From Arthrobacter gandavensis (GTDB taxonomy: Bacteria; Actinomycetota; Actinomycetes; Actinomycetales; Micrococcaceae): a DNA stretch of 64,000 bases. The translations under genes and the position numbers were made by a program. Positions 48,163 to 55,944 of this stretch are shown piece after piece (positions within the stretch are counted from its first letter, which is position 1; every line of letters starts with the position of its first letter). Under the pieces are notes generated by a model. That model had not been told where the DNA came from and made no database searches. It saw nothing but the letters and a program-made list of their open reading frames with translations. The stretch spans positions 1 to 64,000 of the forward strand of contig NZ_JADKYW010000005.1 in assembly GCF_015355785.1 (NCBI RefSeq). Direction: 5' to 3'.

Positions 48163-48202
48163 GTAACTGAAACTGCGGCAGAAAGCGCCTTCCTCCGGCA
48201 CG

Positions 48203-48700
48203 TTACGCGCGCTTTTCCGGTTCCCCGGCGCCCGATTCAGCAGCCGCATGCAGCAAGGGCAGCATACGGCCCTCGAAGTGGGTGTTGAGGACAATCACGG
48301 ACGATGACCTCAGCACCGCACCGGTAGCGACCATGGAGTCGATGACGCGCTGCAGGTCGGAGTTGGACCGGGCAGCCACCCGGGCAATGAGGTCACTTTC
48401 CCCGGACACGGTATGGGCCTCCTGGACCTCCGGGATCTCGGCAAGGGCGGCAACGACGGCGTCGTGCCCCATGTCCTGCCGGATCGTCAGTGAGCAATAG
48501 GCTGTAACAACATACCCGAGGGCCGCCGGGTCGAGCCTTGGCCCCCATCCTGCTATGACGCCGCTGCGCTGCATCCGGTCCAACCGTGCCTGCACAGTAG
48601 CGCGGGCCACCTTGAGTGTCCGTGATGCCTCCAGGACCGACATCCGCGGATCGTCCGTAAAAAGGGACACAATCCGCGCGTCGAGCTGATCTGTTGCCAT
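48203..48700 (-). CDS. Lrp/AsnC-family transcriptional regulator
   Basis: This 165-residue regulator has an N-terminal helix-turn-helix (about 5-55, LDARIVSLFTDDPRMSVLEAS, TVQARLDRMQRSGVIAG) and a C-terminal RAM/ACT-like ligand domain (AYCSLTIRQDMGHDAV, VQEAHTVSGESDLIARVAA). Lrp-type proteins of the BkdR kind control branched-chain 2-oxoacid dehydrogenase genes in other bacteria. Such an operon lies 900 bases away on the other strand, so that role is attractive here but unproven. The gene is transcribed towards nrtR, and its 5' side faces a 446-base gene-poor stretch. Confidence 0.9.
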   Translation of the reverse strand: MATDQLDARIVSLFTDDPRMSVLEASRTLKVARATVQARLDRMQRSGVIAGWGPRLDPAALGYVVTAYCSLTIRQDMGHDAVVAALAEIPEVQEAHTVSGESDLIARVAARSNSDLQRVIDSMVATGAVLRSSSVIVLNTHFEGRMLPLLHAAAESGAGEPEKRA

Positions 48701-49146
48701 GGCGACCTTTCCCTGCTGGAGATCCGGGCGGAACCGGACATCCGCCCGGACAGGGGCGTACTGTGCCGCCCCTCAGGGAACTTTAGCGGCAGATGACGCT
48801 GTACCGCACCGCACCGCGCCACGCATGCAGGTCAGGGCGCACCCCTGAACCTCGAGGTGCAGGGCAGAAAAATGCAGGCCTTTCCAGAACGTAATCCACG
48901 GATTTTCCCCAGGCAAATTAATTGCCCGGGGTTAGACCACGGCTGGGCGCTTTTATAATTTCCGAAGGCTTTCCGCGAAACCCCGAAAATCCCGGCGAAA
49001 CGGGTTCCCCGGGAAACGGGCAGATAAATGCACATTCCAGCGGCACCCGGACCTGACGGCTTCGGCAACGGGAGCCCCGGCCACCGGCCGGCGCTCCCGT
49101 CCTGCCCGATGCCCGGCGGCCGGCAGGGCAGCACCGGGTGCTGCGA
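48701..49146. other. Gene-free stretch with a plus-strand TATAAT
   Basis: No convincing reading frame lies here. It contains the upstream region of the Lrp gene with an inverted repeat CCGGGCGGA/TCCGCCCGG (48724-48749). A perfect TATAAT on the plus strand (48954-48959) sits in an AT-rich patch and is followed by several small GC hairpins up to the strong stem at 49068-49100. A short untranslated RNA reading right is possible. Confidence 0.4.
49068..49100. terminator. Strong hairpin downstream of the 36-residue protein gene
   Basis: ACGGGAGC/GCTCCCGT (49068-49075 with 49093-49100) and CCGGCC/GGCCGG inside it form 14 pairs around an ACC loop with a single 1x1 mismatch. It lies 46 bases after the stop of the minus-strand basic protein. 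It could also end an RNA started at the TATAAT near 48954. Confidence 0.55.
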
Positions 49147-49257
49147 CTACTGGCCCTTGCGCTTCCGCGGAGCCGGCTCGGCGCCCGCAGACTTGGCGCG
49201 CTTCTCCGCGCGCTTCTCCTTGATGGACTTACCTGGCTTTTTGGCGTTTCCGGACAA
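49147..49257 (-). CDS. 36-residue basic protein of unknown function
   Basis: A short gene with TTG start, preceded by AAGGAGAACAAA, a strong ribosome site at ideal distance. The product begins MSGNAKKPGKSIKEKRAEKR and ends APRKRKGQ; about one third of its residues are Lys or Arg, with no acidic patch or membrane segment. It could bind nucleic acid or ribosomes. I have the impression of related short basic proteins in other actinobacteria but cannot name a family. The frame is open further upstream, but that extension has no ribosome site. Confidence 0.6.
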   Translation of the reverse strand: MSGNAKKPGKSIKEKRAEKRAKSAGAEPAPRKRKGQ

Positions 49258-49603
49258 TTTGTTCTCCTTGACGTCTGGCCAGCGACTTTCCGGAATGATC
49301 CGGTGCCGCCTTGCTTTTATCCACTGCGGTTTTTCGCATTTGCTGAAGAACCGACAATCCAGACCATACCCGGTAATAAAATAAATGCCAGTCCTGGACG
49401 GGCACGTAGCGCGGCCGGCCGCCGGCCAGCTTGGTGGAAGCGGCCGAATCCCCTGCCGGATGGAACTGTGCGGCCCGAGCATCGCGGGTTTTGGACGGAC
49501 ACTTTGTATAGGTACTTAGCACTCAAGGTGCACTATATGTACAGTATGCACACACCATTGATAGCTGTTTGCATGGTGACGTGATGCCGGTTACGTTCTC
49601 CAT
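49258..49603. other. Upstream region of the 2-oxoacid dehydrogenase operon
   Basis: No gene is apparent. The right half is AT-richer than its surroundings and contains the inverted repeat GTGCA-N14-TGCAC (49528-49551) with TGTACA inside, a possible regulator site, perhaps for the Lrp protein. The promoter-like pair at 49569-49597 follows. Confidence 0.45.
49569..49597 (+). promoter_or_regulatory. Candidate leaderless promoter of the E1-alpha gene
   Basis: TTGCAT (49569-49574) and TACGTT (49592-49597) are 17 bases apart; the -10 ends six bases before the ATG at 49604, and no ribosome site is present. Confidence 0.4.
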
Positions 49604-50641
49604 ATGGACCTAGACACAACGAGCATCCCGGAGCTCACAGCCGAGGAACTGCGCCAGCTGTACAAACTGCTCATCGCAACCCGTGACCTTGACGTGGCAG
49701 CCGTGGCCTGGCAGCGCCAGGGTATCCTCCCGGGCTACGCCCCGGAGCTTGGGCAGGAAGCCGCCCAGGTAGGCAGTGCCTTCGCCCTCGACGCCTCCCG
49801 AGACTTCGCTTTCCCCACATACCGGGAGATGGGCGTTGCCCTGTCCCTGGGAGTGGACATGGTCGAATACATGTCCACTCACAAGGCCAGCTGGCACGGA
49901 GGTCTCTACAACCCGGTCAGCACGCGGCTCGCGCCGATCCAGGCCGTGGTTGGCGGCTCGGTACTGCACGCCGTCGGCTGGGCCCACGGCCAGCGGCTTG
50001 CCGCCGGCAGTCCCGAGGGCGGGATGCCCGCCGCCATCACCTACTTCGGCGACGGCGCCAGCTCACAGGGCGACGTGCATGAAGCCATGAACTTTGCCGG
50101 CGTGCTCAAGGCTCCGGTGGTGTTCTTCGTCCAGAACAACGGCTGGGCCATCTCCCTGCCGACCGAGGAGCAGGTTGCCGGCGGCACCGTTGCACCCCGC
50201 GCCGCCGGGTACGGCATGGCCTCGGTTACCGTTGACGGCAACGATGCTCCCGCCGTCGTCCGTGCCACCCGCGCCGCCCTCGAACATGCCCGGGCCGGAA
50301 ACGGGCCGGTGCTCATCGAAGCAATGACCTACCGCCGCGGACCGCATTCCACCAGCGATGATCCGGGGCGCTATCGCACGCTCGACGAAGAGCGGCGCGA
50401 CGGCGGCGAGGATCCCGTAGCCCGCCTGGCAGCCCTGCTGCTGGCAACCGGCGCAGCCGACCAGGCGTTCCTGGACGCCGCGGCCGCAGAGGCCAAGACG
50501 CACACTGACACCGTCCGGGATGGCATCCAGGCGCTCCAGCCGCGCCCAGGACAGGAAATGTTCGACTTCGTCTTTGCCGAACCCACTGACGCACTCAAGG
50601 CCCAGGCCCGCGCCTGGCGGGAGGAATCCGAACATGTCTAG
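49604..50641 (+). CDS. 2-oxoacid dehydrogenase E1 component, alpha subunit
   Basis: This 345-residue ThDP-dependent subunit decarboxylates a 2-oxo acid. The ThDP/Mg motif runs from GDGASSQGDVHEAMN (149-163) to the closing QNN (177-179). The substrate-channel region is PTYREMGVALSLG, and the phosphorylation-loop-like segment TYRRGPHSTSDDPGRY is present. It resembles branched-chain (BkdA) and acetoin/pyruvate types; the substrate cannot be fixed from sequence. No ribosome site precedes the ATG, and a TACGTT hexamer six bases before it suggests a leaderless message. The beta-subunit gene overlaps by 8 bases. Confidence 0.93.
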   Translation: MDLDTTSIPELTAEELRQLYKLLIATRDLDVAAVAWQRQGILPGYAPELGQEAAQVGSAFALDASRDFAFPTYREMGVALSLGVDMVEYMSTHKASWHGGLYNPVSTRLAPIQAVVGGSVLHAVGWAHGQRLAAGSPEGGMPAAITYFGDGASSQGDVHEAMNFAGVLKAPVVFFVQNNGWAISLPTEEQVAGGTVAPRAAGYGMASVTVDGNDAPAVVRATRAALEHARAGNGPVLIEAMTYRRGPHSTSDDPGRYRTLDEERRDGGEDPVARLAALLLATGAADQAFLDAAAAEAKTHTDTVRDGIQALQPRPGQEMFDFVFAEPTDALKAQARAWREESEHV

Positions 50642-51674
50642 CCAGCTGACCGAAGAAGTACGCCCCATGGATTCCGGCTCCGCTTCGGACTCCACCGAAA
50701 CCCTGTCCATGCAGGCTGCCCTGAACCGGGCGCTGGCCGAGATCCTCGCCGATGACCCCAAAGCCATCGTGCTTGGGGAAGACGTCGGACGGCTCGGTGG
50801 GGTGTTCCGTATTACGGACGGACTGCAGAAGCGCTTCGGCGCTGACCGGGTCTTCGATACGCCCCTCGCGGAATCCGGCATCCTGGGGATGTCCGTAGGC
50901 CTGGCCATGGCCGGCTTCCATCCCATCCCCGAGGTCCAGTTCGACGGATTCGCCTACCCGGCGGTCAACCAGATCATCACCCAGCTGGCCCGGATGAACT
51001 ACCGCAGCCGCGGCACCATGCCGATGCCGGTGACCCTTCGTGTACCGAGCTTTGGCGGAATCCGGGCACCGGAACATCACGGCGAATCACTCGAAGCGCT
51101 CTTCGCGCACGTTCCGGGGCTGAAGGTAGTCTCACCCTCGAACCCGCACCAGGCCTACCATCTGCTCAAGCACGCCGCAGCGCAGCCGGACCCCGTCATC
51201 TTCATGGAACCGAAGTCCCGCTACTGGCAGAAGGACACCGTGGACCCGGGCACCCCCGGCAACCTGCACGGTTCGCACGTGGTTCGCGAGGGCAGGCACC
51301 TGACCCTGGTGGCCTGGGGCGCCATGGTTGCCCGCTGCCTGCAGGTCGCCGAGCTCGCCGCCGAGGACGGAATCGACATCGAGGTCCTGGACCTGCGCTG
51401 GCTGAAGCCCGTCGACGCCGAAGGACTGGCGGCCTCGGTCTCCAAGACCCGGCGCGCCGTCGTCGTGCATGAGGCCCCGCTCACTGCCGGGCTGGGCGCG
51501 GAAGTTGCCGCGCTCATTACCCAGCACTGTTTCGACACACTCAAGGCTCCGGTGGAACGGGTCACCGGATTCGACGTACCGTATCCCTCGGGTGACCTGG
51601 AAGACGAATACATCCCGAACATTGACCGCATCCTCTTTGGGATCCAGCGAGTATTGGAGTACCGGCGTGGCTGA
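50634..51674 (+). CDS. 2-oxoacid dehydrogenase E1 component, beta subunit
   Basis: This is the 346-residue partner of the alpha subunit. It carries the catalytic and dimer-contact blocks VLGEDVGRLGGVFRITDGL, TPLAESGILGMSVGLAMAG, EVQFDGFAYPAVNQI, the His in IRAPEHHGESLEA and the C-terminal transketolase domain (DLRWLKPVDAEG, VVVHEAPLTAGLGAE). GGGAGGAATCC precedes the ATG at 50634, which lies inside the end of the alpha gene. The next gene, a lipoyl protein, starts 8 bases before its stop. The family includes pyruvate, branched-chain and acetoin dehydrogenases. Confidence 0.93.
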   Translation: MSSQLTEEVRPMDSGSASDSTETLSMQAALNRALAEILADDPKAIVLGEDVGRLGGVFRITDGLQKRFGADRVFDTPLAESGILGMSVGLAMAGFHPIPEVQFDGFAYPAVNQIITQLARMNYRSRGTMPMPVTLRVPSFGGIRAPEHHGESLEALFAHVPGLKVVSPSNPHQAYHLLKHAAAQPDPVIFMEPKSRYWQKDTVDPGTPGNLHGSHVVREGRHLTLVAWGAMVARCLQVAELAAEDGIDIEVLDLRWLKPVDAEGLAASVSKTRRAVVVHEAPLTAGLGAEVAALITQHCFDTLKAPVERVTGFDVPYPSGDLEDEYIPNIDRILFGIQRVLEYRRG

Positions 51675-51996
51675 AATTTCATTTCCCCTGCCCGACCTTG
51701 GCGAAGGCCTGATCGAAGCAACCGTCCTGGAGTGGCTGGTCGCCCCCGGCGACCAGGTGGAGCGCAACCAGCCGCTGGTGGAGGTTGAAACGTCCAAGTC
51801 CGCCGTCGAGCTGCCGTCCCCCCAGGCCGGCGTCGTTGCCCGGATCTACGGAGAAGCCGGCGAGAAGATCAACGTGGGCGAGCCCCTGGTGGTCTTCGAG
51901 GTCCCGGATGACACTGCCGGGATTGTCGGCACCGTCCCGCAGGAAGCACCGGCACGGCGCCGGGTCCGGCTCTCCGCCGTCCTGGACGAGGACTAA
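51667..51996 (+). CDS. Stand-alone lipoyl-domain protein (E2 carrier part only)
   Basis: This 109-residue protein starts with GTG inside the end of the E1-beta gene. It begins PLPDLGEGLIEATVLEW and carries the lipoyl lysine K44 in VEVETSKSAVELPSP, i.e. a complete lipoyl domain to about residue 80, then a charged tail ending VRLSAVLDED. The E1/E3-binding domain and the large chloramphenicol-acetyltransferase-like catalytic domain of normal E2 proteins (400-600 residues) are absent. An alpha/beta hydrolase gene begins 2 bases after the stop. It is thus a free swinging-arm carrier for acyl groups made by the E1 pair. Confidence 0.9.
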   Translation: MAEISFPLPDLGEGLIEATVLEWLVAPGDQVERNQPLVEVETSKSAVELPSPQAGVVARIYGEAGEKINVGEPLVVFEVPDDTAGIVGTVPQEAPARRRVRLSAVLDED

Positions 51997-51998
51997 GC

Positions 51999-52796
51999 GT
52001 GGGTACGGGCGTCGAAACTGCTCCTGCCCTGTACAGCGAAGTCCACGAACCCGGCGGCGGTGATTCGCTGCGTCCCGTGCTGGTGCTGCACGGGTTTGCC
52101 TCCTCGACGGAGCTGAACTGGGAGTCCACGGGCTGGATCGCCGCATTGACCGGGGCCGGGCGGCGGGTTATCACCGTTGACCTGCCCGGACACGGGCGCA
52201 GCGAGGCGCCCCGGGAACGGGAGCACTATTGTCCGAGCCGGATCCGGGCCCGCCTGCTGGACCTGCTGGCAGAGGCTGGAGTGCGCCCGCTCGCCGAAGA
52301 CGACCCCTCCTCCGGCGTGGACGTGGTCGGATATTCGCTGGGTTCGCGGCTGGCATGGGAACTGGGTGCAGCCGCTCCCGGGCTGGTCCACCGCATGGTT
52401 CTGGGCGGACCGGGAGCCGGGGACCCGCTGGCGGACTTCGACCTGGAAGGTGCACGGCAGTTCCTTGCCCACGGGACCCCGCTTGCGGATCCCGTGAGCG
52501 CCGATCTGCTGCGGATGGCCCAGCTTGTGCCCGGCAATAACCTGGATGCCCTTTTAACCCTCATCGAGGCAATCAAGGAAGAACCTTTCCGCCCGGCATC
52601 AGCCGTACCTGCCATGCCGCTGTTGCTGGTAGCCGGTGAACAGGACGAGCTGGCCGTGACGGCGCCCGAGCTCGCGGCACTTAACGGGCACGCGGACCTG
52701 CTCATGCTCCCCGGCCGCCGGCACGCCAACGCCGTGACATCGCGGGCTTTCAAGAACGCGGCTGTGGAATTCCTGAACGTCCGCCCCCTGACTTAG
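51999..52796 (+). CDS. Alpha/beta-hydrolase fold protein, probable acyltransferase half of a split E2
   Basis: This 265-residue protein has the nucleophile elbow GYSLGS (Ser113), the oxyanion region VLVLHGFASS (about 27-36) and the catalytic His near 242 in GRRHANAV. It starts with GTG directly after the lipoyl-domain gene. In Pseudomonas and relatives the acetoin-dehydrogenase E2 (AcoC) is one chain made of a lipoyl domain and an alpha/beta-hydrolase domain, so these two neighbouring genes look like the same enzyme split in two. It may therefore move the acyl group from lipoyl to CoA or water. A simple esterase linked by chance is the alternative. Confidence 0.85.
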   Translation: MGTGVETAPALYSEVHEPGGGDSLRPVLVLHGFASSTELNWESTGWIAALTGAGRRVITVDLPGHGRSEAPREREHYCPSRIRARLLDLLAEAGVRPLAEDDPSSGVDVVGYSLGSRLAWELGAAAPGLVHRMVLGGPGAGDPLADFDLEGARQFLAHGTPLADPVSADLLRMAQLVPGNNLDALLTLIEAIKEEPFRPASAVPAMPLLLVAGEQDELAVTAPELAALNGHADLLMLPGRRHANAVTSRAFKNAAVEFLNVRPLT

Positions 52797-52976
52797 GTCA
52801 AGACTTGGTTACAGCGGTCCAAAACGGAACTGTAAGGGTGTCTTCGCAGGATAGGATCGAATAGTCAGTACACTGAAATTGAATTACTAAGTGTGCTTTC
52901 GATTTACTCCCGACCATTAGGTGCAGCATCCATCCATGTTCCATCCCCGCAGTTCAACCCCTAAGTGAGGACGCCC

Positions 52977-53921
52977 GTGGACTTATTCCTGGGGCAGCGT
53001 TACCGCACCACCGACCTGATCGGCACCGGTGGCGCTGCTTCCGTGCACCGGGCGATGGATGAGAACCTGGGCCGCGAAGTAGCCGTCAAGGTCTTCCGCT
53101 CCTCGGTCCAGGAAGACGACGACTACCGCCGCCAGCACACCGAAACGCTGCTCCTGGCGACACTGAACCATCCCGGGCTCGTCACGCTGCTGGACGCGGG
53201 CCAGCATCACGAGGACGACAGCCAGGTCCTGAACTACCTGGTCATGGAACTGGTGGACGGGCCCGACCTGCGCCGCACCCTCAAGTCCGGGCCGCTCCCG
53301 GCAGTTTCGGTGGCTTCGCTCGGAGCAGACCTGGCTGACGCCCTCGCCTACGTGCATTCCAAGGGCGTGATCCACCGGGACGTCAAGCCGGCGAATATCC
53401 TGCTCTATCCCCAGGAGCACGACTCCCGCCTGTACCCCAAGCTCACCGACTTTGGCATCGCGCGCCTCGTCGAAGCCACCGTCGCAACGGCGCACGGAGC
53501 TACGATCGGTACGGCCAACTACCTCAGCCCTGAACAGGCACAGGGCGGTACAGTGGCGCCGTCCACCGACATCTATTCACTGGGCCTGGTGCTGCTGGAG
53601 TCCCTGACCGGCGAGAAAGCCTTCCCCGGTCCCATTGTTGAAGCCGCCGTCGCGCGGCTGCTGCGCGATCCGGAGATACCCGATTCCCTCGGTCCGGAGT
53701 GGGTGGAGCTGCTCCGCGCGATGACCAACCGTCTCCCGGATGCCCGGCCGGCTGCGCACGAAGCAGCGTCGGCCCTTCGCGCCCTCGCCGTGGAGCCGGA
53801 GACAGCCGTCCCGCATTCCGACGTTGACGAACCCGATGCCGAGGAAGTCTGCACGGGCGGAGTGACAACGGGAAACATCTATATCCCGCTGCCCCCCTCG
53901 CACGCCCCGAGCCTGGGCTAG
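52977..53921 (+). CDS. Soluble Ser/Thr protein kinase
   Basis: This 314-residue Hanks-type kinase has the glycine loop GTGGAASVHRA (16-26), Lys38 in VAVKVF, the catalytic loop HRDVKPAN (Asp135), DFG (158-160), and the activation segment GTANYLSPEQA. There is no transmembrane helix or PASTA domain, unlike PknB; after the kinase domain (about 255) comes only a short acidic tail with SDVDEPDAEE. An in-frame GTG lies 12 bases upstream, but GAGGA fits the GTG at 52977 better. It follows the 2-oxoacid dehydrogenase operon in the same direction after 180 bases, so it may answer the same conditions; targets are unknown. Confidence 0.9.
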   Translation: MDLFLGQRYRTTDLIGTGGAASVHRAMDENLGREVAVKVFRSSVQEDDDYRRQHTETLLLATLNHPGLVTLLDAGQHHEDDSQVLNYLVMELVDGPDLRRTLKSGPLPAVSVASLGADLADALAYVHSKGVIHRDVKPANILLYPQEHDSRLYPKLTDFGIARLVEATVATAHGATIGTANYLSPEQAQGGTVAPSTDIYSLGLVLLESLTGEKAFPGPIVEAAVARLLRDPEIPDSLGPEWVELLRAMTNRLPDARPAAHEAASALRALAVEPETAVPHSDVDEPDAEEVCTGGVTTGNIYIPLPPSHAPSLG

Positions 53922-53954
53922 GCCTCCGGCCCAGCCAGACCGGGTCAGCCCGGA

Positions 53955-54113
53955 TCAGGAACCGGCGTCTGCGTCCTCTTCGGGTTCGAAGCTGGATGCC
54001 TCATCAGTGCTGGACGCGGCTACCCCGTCACCTGACTCGGGGATGGTGCCCTCCGGACCTGCTCCGCCGTTCTTGTCCTGCTCCTCGGGTATTCCCTTGC
54101 CTGCATCAGTCAT
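53955..54113 (-). CDS. 52-residue acidic protein of unknown function
   Basis: A short gene with an excellent ribosome site (CAGGAGAGGAAAAC) directly before the ATG. The product begins MTDAGKGIPEEQDKNGGAG and ends SSFEPEEDADAGS; it is rich in Asp, Glu, Gly and Ser and is probably unstructured. I do not recognise a family. It is convergent with the kinase gene, 33 bases away, and stands alone upstream of the terminator of the SsuB-like gene. Confidence 0.6.
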   Translation of the reverse strand: MTDAGKGIPEEQDKNGGAGPEGTIPESGDGVAASSTDEASSFEPEEDADAGS

Positions 54114-54192
54114 GTTTTCCTCTCCTGGGTGACCTGCCCGCCAAACCGGCAGGCAGGCGCCTGACTTCCGATACTAGGCCTCCGGCCGCGCA

Positions 54193-54247
54193 CAGGACAG
54201 GGCCGGTGATTTCCTCCCCCATGGAGGGAACCACCGGCCCTGTCCTG
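54193..54247 (-). terminator. Terminator hairpin of the SsuABC-like operon
   Basis: A perfect 16-base stem (54193-54208 with 54232-54247) encloses a smaller CCTCC/GGAGG stem. It begins 19 bases after the ATPase stop on the minus strand. Confidence 0.65.
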
Positions 54248-54266
54248 CAGCCGCTTCGACTGCAGG

Positions 54267-55181
54267 CTAGGAGCCGTCTCCGGCACCGCTTCCGTCAGCC
54301 AGCACTCCGTGCGTGGCTGCCGGAACGTGAGGGACCGTGGTCCGCGGGGCCGCGGCAGCAAGGGAAGAGGACTGGCCCTTGTTCTGCTTGGCAACCTGGA
54401 TCTGCTCGTACACATGGTTGCGAAGCTCCACGAAGCGGGGAAGCGACCGGGTGGTGAGCTGGTCCCGTTTCTCCGGAAGGTCGATCACGATGTCCTCCTG
54501 CACTACGGTCGGCGAGCTGGAGAGGACCACGACCCGCTCCCCCAGGTAGACGGACTCGTCGATGTCGTGGGTGACGAACAGGATCGTGACGCCGAGCTTC
54601 TCCCACACGCTCCGCACCAGGTCTTCGAGGTCCGCCCGGGTCTGGGCATCGACGGCGGCAAACGGCTCATCCATGAGCAGCACCTTGGGCTGGTACGCGA
54701 CGGCGCGCGCGATGGCCACGCGCTGCTGCATGCCGCCGGAGAGCTGCCACGGATAGCTGGTGGGCACGTGTGCCAGGCCCACGGCTTCCAGGGCATTGTC
54801 CACCAGCTGGTTGCGCTCGACCTTGGCGATCCCCGCGTTCTTAAGCGGAAGCTCTACGTTTCCGCGCACCGTCATCCAGGGGAAGAGGCTCCGCCCGTAT
54901 TCCTGGAAGACGACTGCCATGTCCTTCGGCGGCTCGGTGACCTTCTTCCCCGCCAGGACCACCTCGCCGGAGGTAGGAGCCATCAGGCCGGCGATGATCT
55001 TCAGCAGCGTGGTCTTGCCGCTGCCCGAAGGGCCAACCAGGCAGACGAGCTCACCCGGGCGAAGGTCGAAGGTCAGGTTGCGGACAGCTTCGATCTCCCC
55101 GGCATCGACCTTGTAGATCTTCTGGACGCCCCGGACCGACAGCAGCGGCTGGACGGAACCTTCCGTGGGATTACTCTGCAT
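54267..55181 (-). CDS. ABC transporter ATP-binding protein (SsuB/TauB/nitrate type)
   Basis: This 304-residue ATPase has Walker A GPSGSGKTTLLK, Q-loop VFQEYGRSLFPWMTVRGNV, signature QLSGGMQQRVAIARAV and Walker B VLLMDEPFAAVDAQTR. The VFQEYG...WMTV segment and the TRADLEDLVRSVWEKLGVT stretch are typical for the sulfonate/nitrate/taurine/thiamine-precursor subfamily. It carries a C-terminal extension of about 45 residues rich in Ala and Gly. It overlaps the upstream permease gene by 11 bases and is the last gene of the four-gene operon. Confidence 0.9.
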   Translation of the reverse strand: MQSNPTEGSVQPLLSVRGVQKIYKVDAGEIEAVRNLTFDLRPGELVCLVGPSGSGKTTLLKIIAGLMAPTSGEVVLAGKKVTEPPKDMAVVFQEYGRSLFPWMTVRGNVELPLKNAGIAKVERNQLVDNALEAVGLAHVPTSYPWQLSGGMQQRVAIARAVAYQPKVLLMDEPFAAVDAQTRADLEDLVRSVWEKLGVTILFVTHDIDESVYLGERVVVLSSSPTVVQEDIVIDLPEKRDQLTTRSLPRFVELRNHVYEQIQVAKQNKGQSSSLAAAAPRTTVPHVPAATHGVLADGSGAGDGS

Positions 55182-55944
55182 GTTCTACCTCTCTCAAACC
55201 GTGGTACCAGCCGAGGATGCGGCGTTCGGACCACTGGAACAAAAATGACATGGCCACGCCGATCAGGCCAAGGACCACGATGCCGCTCCACATTTCGGGA
55301 ATGGCGAAGGAGCGCTGGAACTGGACGATGGTGAAACCGAGGCCTTCGGAGGACGCGAACATTTCCGAGATGACCATCAAGATCAGGCCGATTGACAGGC
55401 ACTGGCGGACGCCGGCCATGATCTGCGGGCTGGCGCTGGGAAGCACCAGGTAGCGCAGGCGGGCAAACCCGCTGATGCGGAACGTCCGCGCGGAGTCGCT
55501 GAGCACACCGTCAACGGCGCGGACGCCTTCAATGGTGTTCAGGAGCACCGGCCAGATGCAGCCGGAGACAATGACGGCGATCTTCATCTGGTCATTGATG
55601 CCGATCAGCAGCATCAGGACCGGAATGAGCACCGGCGGCGGGATCGCCCGGAAGAATTCCAGCACGGGTTCCATCAGGCTCCGCAGCCAGCGGGTGGTAC
55701 CCACCAGGATTCCCAGGGCGGTGCCAAGCACAATGGCCAGCGCGATGCCCGTTACGAGGCGGATGAGGCTGGGCATGACGTCCGTCATGATGCGGTCCCA
55801 GGTCCAGACCGTCACGAACTTCTCCACCAGGGTGCCGGGCTTCGGGACAAAGAAGTTCGTGCTGCCCTGGGTGCTGATCCACCAGATGAAGATCAGCAGT
55901 GCCGGCAGTCCTACGAGGTAGCCCGCTTTCTTGAGCGTGTTCAT
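55171..55944 (-). CDS. ABC transporter permease (SsuC type), subunit 2
   Basis: This is a 257-residue permease with six helices and the EAA loop DSARTFRISGFARLRYLVLP (about 150-170), the SsuC-family variant. It starts with ATG overlapping the stop of the first permease gene by 4 bases. The two permeases share the fold but differ clearly in sequence, so the channel is probably a heterodimer, while classical SsuABC systems use one permease twice. Confidence 0.9.
   Translation of the reverse strand: MNTLKKAGYLVGLPALLIFIWWISTQGSTNFFVPKPGTLVEKFVTVWTWDRIMTDVMPSLIRLVTGIALAIVLGTALGILVGTTRWLRSLMEPVLEFFRAIPPPVLIPVLMLLIGINDQMKIAVIVSGCIWPVLLNTIEGVRAVDGVLSDSARTFRISGFARLRYLVLPSASPQIMAGVRQCLSIGLILMVISEMFASSEGLGFTIVQFQRSFAIPEMWSGIVVLGLIGVAMSFLFQWSERRILGWYHGLREVEHAE

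Noticed and set aside
48832-49134. Minus-strand open frame of 100 codons
   Set aside because: It has irregular codon use, crosses hairpins and an AT-rich patch, and lacks a ribosome site.
49138-49584. Plus-strand open frame of 148 codons
   Set aside because: It is antisense to the basic small protein and has no start signal.
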